A stretch of DNA of 64,000 nucleotides from Pseudaeromonas aegiceratis (GTDB lineage Bacteria > Pseudomonadota > Gammaproteobacteria > Enterobacterales > Aeromonadaceae): contig NZ_CP158016.1 in NCBI RefSeq assembly GCF_046254905.1, positions 3,038,001 through 3,102,000 on the forward strand, written 5' to 3'. Within the stretch, counting starts at the first letter, position 1. Each line of letters begins with the position of its first letter. The notes beneath the pieces are model-generated. The model made no database searches. It was not told the origin of the DNA and worked only from the letters and a program-made list of their open reading frames with translations. Positions 60,250-64,000 of the stretch are shown piece after piece. The position numbers and the translations under genes are program-made.

Positions 60250-61074
60250 ATGTCCGCCCTGCCGCCCCACCGCTGGAGTCAGGCCCCCAGCGCCGATCTG
60301 GCCCCCTTCGTGGATCGCCTGTGGGGCTGGAGCCTGCCGGCGGGCACCCCGCTGCCACCGCTGTTTCCCGGCACCGGCAGCGAACTATTCTGCCACCTGG
60401 CCAGCCGACCCCAGCTGGCCGATGGCCACCCTGTGCCCCGTGGGCATCTGCTATGCCCACGGCGGCAGACCCTGCAGCTCGGCGCCCCCGGCCCCCAGCA
60501 ACTGCTGGCCATCCGCTTCAAGTCCGGCCAGCTGCGCCACTTCACCCCCTGGCCCTTCGCCGAGCTGGCGGATACCCTGCTGCCCCTGGAAACCCTGTGG
60601 CCCGAAGAGGGCGAGACCCTGCTGGCCGCCCTGGCCCAGAAGCCAGCGCCGGCCCAGCAGATCGCCCTGGTGGAAGCCAGCCTGCGGCGCCAGCTGGCCC
60701 GCTGCCAGCAACCCCATCAGGCCGGCGAGGATGCGCTGATCCAGCGGCTCTACTATGCCCCCAACACCCCCATCCCCCGTCTGGCCGACGGCCTGGGCTG
60801 GAGTCGCCGCCACCTGGAGCGGCGCTTCGGCCAGCGCTTTGGCGTCAGCCCCAAGCAGTTCGCCCGCCTGGCCCGGCTGCAGCACAGCCTGCGCCAACTG
60901 GCCCTGGAGCCTCAGCTTGAGCTGGTGCAGGTGGCCCTGGCCCGGGGCTTCTGCGACCAGGCCCACTTCAGCCACGACAGCCTGGCCCTCACCGGCCTGA
61001 CCCCGGGGCAGCTGCGCCAACAATTGCTGCACGGTCTCCACTGCTACCACACCCCCTCCCGACAGCCGGAATAG
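60250..61074 (+). CDS. AraC-family transcriptional regulator
   Basis: The 274-residue protein has an N-terminal sensor domain (DUF6597-like, about 1-150) and a C-terminal pair of helix-turn-helix motifs: 'IPRLADGLGWSRRHLERRFGQRFG' and 'LVQVALARGFCDQAHFSHD', with the AraC hallmark 'GF-DQ-HF'. AGGA lies about eight bases before the ATG at 60250; an in-frame ATG at 60220 is an alternative. The target is unknown; the adjacent DUF6506 gene is one possibility. Confidence 0.9.
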   Translation: MSALPPHRWSQAPSADLAPFVDRLWGWSLPAGTPLPPLFPGTGSELFCHLASRPQLADGHPVPRGHLLCPRRQTLQLGAPGPQQLLAIRFKSGQLRHFTPWPFAELADTLLPLETLWPEEGETLLAALAQKPAPAQQIALVEASLRRQLARCQQPHQAGEDALIQRLYYAPNTPIPRLADGLGWSRRHLERRFGQRFGVSPKQFARLARLQHSLRQLALEPQLELVQVALARGFCDQAHFSHDSLALTGLTPGQLRQQLLHGLHCYHTPSRQPE

Positions 61075-61251
61075 TCAGCCAACAGCCGTCAAGTCCCTAG
61101 GCCGCAACCGCTTGCGGTGCTATGGTTAGCGGCTTGTCGGGCCCATTCTCGGTCCGCCGCGCTGCCGGCTTCGCTCCCCTCTCCGGTCCAGGCCCCAGTT
61201 CCACGGCGTCACACCAGGCCCATCGCTGCCATCAATCAAGGAAGAGTCGTC

Positions 61252-61968
61252 ATGATGTTAGGACCGCTCATCAACAGCGGCGCCATCGTGCTGGGAGGTC
61301 TGGGGGGCGCCGTGCTGGCCCGCCTGATCCCCCAGCGCCTGCAACGGGGGCTGCCGGCCACCTTCGCCCTGGCCTCCATGGCCATCGGCATCAGCATGAT
61401 CGTCAAGGTGCATTACCTGCCGGTGATGGTGATGTCCCTGATCCTGGGCACCGCCGTGGGGGAACTCTGTTATCTGGAGAAGGGGGTCAGCCGGGCCGCC
61501 AGCACCTTGCAGCGCCGCTGCCAGCGCTGGCTGCCCCTGCCCCGGGGCCTCAACCAGGAGGCCTTCGCCCAGCAATTCACCGCCATCATAGTGCTGTTCG
61601 GCGCCAGCGGCCTGGGGGTGGTGGGCGCCCTGACCGAGGGCATTGACGGCAACTATCAGCTGCTGCTGGTGAAGGCCATGATGGACCTGCCCACCGCCGT
61701 CATCTTCGCCATGAGCCTGGGGCCCAGCGTGGCCCTGCTGGCCCTGGTGCAGCTGGCGGTACAGGCCCTGCTGTTCCTGCTGGCCAGTGTCATCATGCCC
61801 TACATGGATGCGGTGGCTTATGCGGACTTCAGCGCCGTGGGGGGCATCATCATGCTGGCGGTGGGGCTGCGCATCGCCAAGATCATGCCGTTTGCGGTGG
61901 TGAACTTTCTGCCGGCGCTGCTGTTCGTGCTGCCCTTCTCCTACCTGTGGCGCCACTTCTTCGGCTAG
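61252..61968 (+). CDS. DUF554 family membrane protein (YqgA-like)
   Basis: The 238-residue protein has about seven membrane helices and the DUF554 start 'LGPLINSGAIVLGGLGGAVLARLIPQRLQ'. 'FGASGLGVVGALTEGI' and 'DLPTAVIFAMSLG' are further family marks. Transport function is likely but not shown. AAGGAAGAG precedes tandem ATGs at 61252 and 61255. Confidence 0.92.
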   Translation: MMLGPLINSGAIVLGGLGGAVLARLIPQRLQRGLPATFALASMAIGISMIVKVHYLPVMVMSLILGTAVGELCYLEKGVSRAASTLQRRCQRWLPLPRGLNQEAFAQQFTAIIVLFGASGLGVVGALTEGIDGNYQLLLVKAMMDLPTAVIFAMSLGPSVALLALVQLAVQALLFLLASVIMPYMDAVAYADFSAVGGIIMLAVGLRIAKIMPFAVVNFLPALLFVLPFSYLWRHFFG

Positions 61969-62019
61969 CGGACGCCCCGCGGCGGCCGGTTGCCGCCATG
62001 ATCACCGCAAGGGGGAAGG

Positions 62020-62952
62020 ATGGCCATCCTGACCATGCTCAACCAGGTCACCATACTGTTTGTGCTGATGGGGTTGGGCTTCGTGCTGGCCCGCCGCCGG
62101 GTGCTGGACGAGCACGTCTGCCAGCAGCTCACCTGGCTGCTGTGCTACATCGTCATGCCCTGCCTGATACTGCATGCCTTCCAGACCCCCTTCAGCGCCC
62201 AGCGGCTGCACTACTTCCTGGCCATGTTTGCGGTGGCCACCGGCCTGCACCTGTTGTGCATCCTGCTGAGCCAGGGCCTGCTGAACCGCCATACCCTGGG
62301 GGATCGCCGCCTGCTGCCGGAGATGCGCTTCGCCTGCGTCTACCCCAACTGCGGCTTCATGGGCATCCCCTTGATCAGCGCCCTGCAGGGCAGCAGCGGC
62401 GTCTTCTACGGTTCCGTGTTCATCACGGTGAACGGCATCTTCGTCTGGAGCCATGGCCTGATGAGCTTCACCGGCCGCTTCGATCGCCAGGCGGTGACCA
62501 AGGCCCTCTACAACCCCAATATTCTGGCGGCCCTGGTGGGGCTTCCCATGTTCCTCAGCGGCTGGCACCTGCCCGGCGCCCTGCAGCAGAGCCTGCTGTA
62601 CGTGGCCAATCTCAACACGGCCCTGTCCATGCTGATCATCGGTGCCGCCATGAGTCGCATCCGCCTGGTGGGCAGCTGGCGGAGTGGTGCCAGCTGGTTG
62701 TGCGTGCTGCTGCGCAACCTGCTGCTGCCCCTGGTCTGTCTGCTGGCCCTCTGGCTGTGCCGGGTGCCGCCGGATCTGGCCCTGTGCGCCCTGGTGCTGA
62801 TGGCCTGCCCGGTGGCGGGCATCACGGTGATCTTTGCCCAGCTCACCGGCCGCGACACCCAGTTCACCGGCCAGACCCTCACCCTCTCCACCCTGCTGAG
62901 CATCCTCAGCCTGCCCCTGCTGCTGGCCCTGGCCCACCAGCTGGGCGGCTAA
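62020..62952 (+). CDS. AEC-family (auxin efflux carrier-like) transporter
   Basis: The 310-residue protein has ten predicted membrane helices in two repeats, with 'YIVMPCLILHAFQTPF', 'YPNCGFMGIPLISALQG' and 'LMACPVAGITVIFAQLTG'. Bacterial AEC proteins move dicarboxylates such as malate or malonate. AAGGGGGAAGG precedes the start. Confidence 0.92.
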   Translation: MAILTMLNQVTILFVLMGLGFVLARRRVLDEHVCQQLTWLLCYIVMPCLILHAFQTPFSAQRLHYFLAMFAVATGLHLLCILLSQGLLNRHTLGDRRLLPEMRFACVYPNCGFMGIPLISALQGSSGVFYGSVFITVNGIFVWSHGLMSFTGRFDRQAVTKALYNPNILAALVGLPMFLSGWHLPGALQQSLLYVANLNTALSMLIIGAAMSRIRLVGSWRSGASWLCVLLRNLLLPLVCLLALWLCRVPPDLALCALVLMACPVAGITVIFAQLTGRDTQFTGQTLTLSTLLSILSLPLLLALAHQLGG

Positions 62953-62982
62953 CCGGGCTCGACCCGCGGGCGGCGGCGGTGT

Positions 62983-63003
62983 AAAAAGGGGGCCTCTGCC
63001 CCC
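62983..63003 (-). terminator. Minus-strand terminator lying before a plus-strand gene
   Basis: The stem is GGGGGC (62988-62993) and GCCCCC (62998-63003) with loop CTCT. The T run (five T) follows on the minus strand. No minus-strand gene ends nearby, so it would stop antisense transcription through the DUF2127 gene. On the plus strand the same hairpin sits just before the ribosome site. Confidence 0.6.
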
Positions 63004-63017
63004 GACCCGAGGTGCCC

Positions 63018-63488
63018 ATGGTATTGCACAAGACGCTGCGGCTGGTTGCCGCGTTCGAAGCCCTCAAGGGGCTTCTGGCCCTGGCGGCGGCCTCCGGCCT
63101 GTTGCTGCTGTTGCATCAGGATCTCCATGCCATCGCCGTCCGGCTGGTGGAGCATGCCCACCTCAACCCCGCCGCCCACTATCCCGGCATCTTCATCCAG
63201 GCCATCGACCACCTGCAGAATGTCCGTTTCACCCTGCTCGCCCTGGGCGCCCTGGCCTATGCCAGCATGCGCTTCGTCGAGGCCTACGGCCTGTACCGCA
63301 ACGCCTCCTGGGCCGAGCTGCTGGCGGCCTTGAGCGGCGGCATCTACCTGCCCTTCGAGGTGATGGAATGCCTGCACCGCCCCGATGTGCTGAGCTACGG
63401 CCTGCTGCTCACCAACCTGCTGGTGGTGGCCATCATGGTCCAGGCCCTGCGGGAGCGCCGTCGGCAAGCGTCCACCGGTCTGCGTTGA
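63018..63488 (+). CDS. DUF2127 family membrane protein
   Basis: The 156-residue protein has about four membrane helices and the DUF2127 pattern 'RLVAAFEALKGLLALAA' near the start, with 'RFVEAYGLYRNASWAELLAALSGGIYLPFE' in the middle. Function unknown. GAGG (63009-63012) five bases upstream supports the ATG at 63018. Confidence 0.9.
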   Translation: MVLHKTLRLVAAFEALKGLLALAAASGLLLLLHQDLHAIAVRLVEHAHLNPAAHYPGIFIQAIDHLQNVRFTLLALGALAYASMRFVEAYGLYRNASWAELLAALSGGIYLPFEVMECLHRPDVLSYGLLLTNLLVVAIMVQALRERRRQASTGLR

Positions 63489-63498
63489 GGAGTCCCCG

Positions 63499-64000
63499 TC
63501 ACGCCGGCGCCTTTGGCGTCAACCACAGCCGGGGCAGGCCGTCCGCGCCCACCGTCATCTCCAGCTGAATGGCCCGGGCCGCCAGCTCCCGTGCCAGCCA
63601 GCGGGGCGGGTGATCACAGCGGATCTGCAGCCGGGTGAAGGGCTGCGCCTGCAAGAACGGCAGCAGCAGCTGCTGGGAATTCAGGCCGCTGGCGGCCAGG
63701 CTCTGCACCAGGTCGATGACGAAGCTGCCGGCCACTCCATCGGCCGTGGGCTGCGGCAAAAAGCGCGCCCGCGCCTCTGCCGACAGCGGAGCGCCTGAGC
63801 CCTGCCCCCGGCAGCGCCCCGGCTGCCGCTGGCTGTCGTCTGAGGCCGATGCGGCGTGCTGCGCCAGGCGCTGGCGGCGGATCGCCGTCAGCCCGGTCGG
63901 GATGTCGCCCCGCAGGCACCACATGCCCACGCCGAAACCGTCCAGAATGGCGCGGACGAAGCCGTGCATCTCCCGCACCGCCAGATCCCGGCAGCCGTGC
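63499..64000 (-). CDS. Unrecognised protein, N-terminus cut by window edge
   Basis: An open frame enters from the right edge and ends at 63499, leaving about 167 residues. The visible part begins 'HGCRDLAVREMHGFVRAILDGFG' (split by me at natural points: 'HGCRDLAVREM', 'HGFVRAILDGFG'). A Gln/Arg/Ser-rich hinge, 'GSFVIDLVQSLAASGLNSQQLLLPFLQ' and 'LQIRCDHPPRWLARELAARAIQLEM' follow. The codon use looks normal for this genome, so it is probably real, but I cannot assign a family. It converges on the DUF2127 gene after ten bases. Confidence 0.6.
   Translation of the reverse strand, partial: HGCRDLAVREMHGFVRAILDGFGVGMWCLRGDIPTGLTAIRRQRLAQHAASASDDSQRQPGRCRGQGSGAPLSAEARARFLPQPTADGVAGSFVIDLVQSLAASGLNSQQLLLPFLQAQPFTRLQIRCDHPPRWLARELAARAIQLEMTVGADGLPRLWLTPKAPA

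Noticed and set aside
1..64000. Mobile elements, tRNA genes or CRISPR arrays
   Set aside because: I read both strands and saw no transposase, integrase, regular spaced repeats or tRNA-like cloverleaf. A covariance-model scan was not possible.

Overview
The window reads as a continuous stretch of chromosome from a GC-rich gammaproteobacterium. The gene order resembles Aeromonadales and Vibrionales (an Oceanimonas/Zobellella/Aeromonas-like organism is my best guess, from gene content alone). Nearly every base is coding. I see no tRNA, rRNA, insertion sequence, prophage or CRISPR array.

Layout. (1) 1-1845: a LysR regulator cut by the left edge, divergent from a DOPA-dioxygenase-like gene and a DoxX gene. 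(2) 1904-7605: sspB-sspA and rpsI-rplM on the minus strand, then zapG, degQ and degS on the plus strand. (3) 7670-19044: the classic envelope block. murA-ibaG-mlaBCDEF (phospholipid transport) is on the minus strand, divergent from kdsD-kdsC-lptC-lptA-lptB-rpoN-hpf-ptsN-rapZ-npr (Kdo synthesis, LPS export, sigma-54 and nitrogen PTS). (4) 19113-25700: a YfiM-like gene, pmbA/tldE, darP, a periplasmic rhodanese and a MoxR-DUF58-TgpA transglutaminase operon. (5) 25697-36323: tldD, a nitrilase, yhdP, rng, maf and mreDCB, all on the minus strand. (6) 36447-55242: a complete mannose-sensitive haemagglutinin (MSHA) type IV pilus locus, mshH/csrD-I-I2-J-K-L-M-N-E-G-F-B-A-C-D-O-P-Q, reading straight towards mreB. 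(7) 55472-64000: an accessory tail with a YaiI protein, an AT-richer secreted orphan, a glycerophosphodiesterase, a GAF-GGDEF diguanylate cyclase, a cupin, a DUF6506 protein, an AraC regulator, DUF554, AEC and DUF2127 membrane proteins, and a gene cut by the right edge.

How the parts work together. Regions 2-5 are envelope and housekeeping genes: LPS assembly, lipid asymmetry, envelope proteolysis, the cell-shape scaffold, and regulators of translation and nitrogen metabolism. The MSHA locus adds a surface-attachment pilus. Its ATPase MshE carries two N-terminal c-di-GMP-binding (MshEN) motifs. A GGDEF protein with an intact active site and inhibitory site lies about 3 kb beyond the locus, so local coupling of c-di-GMP to the pilus is plausible but unproven.

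No clear new defence or biosynthetic system is visible. The least explained part is the secreted 422-residue orphan at 56036-57304, with a perfect FNR-type palindrome in the AT-rich gap behind its start. Other points of interest are an attenuator-like terminator after mshA, a perfect LysR-type T-N11-A box at 556-568, and an antisense-facing terminator before the DUF2127 gene.
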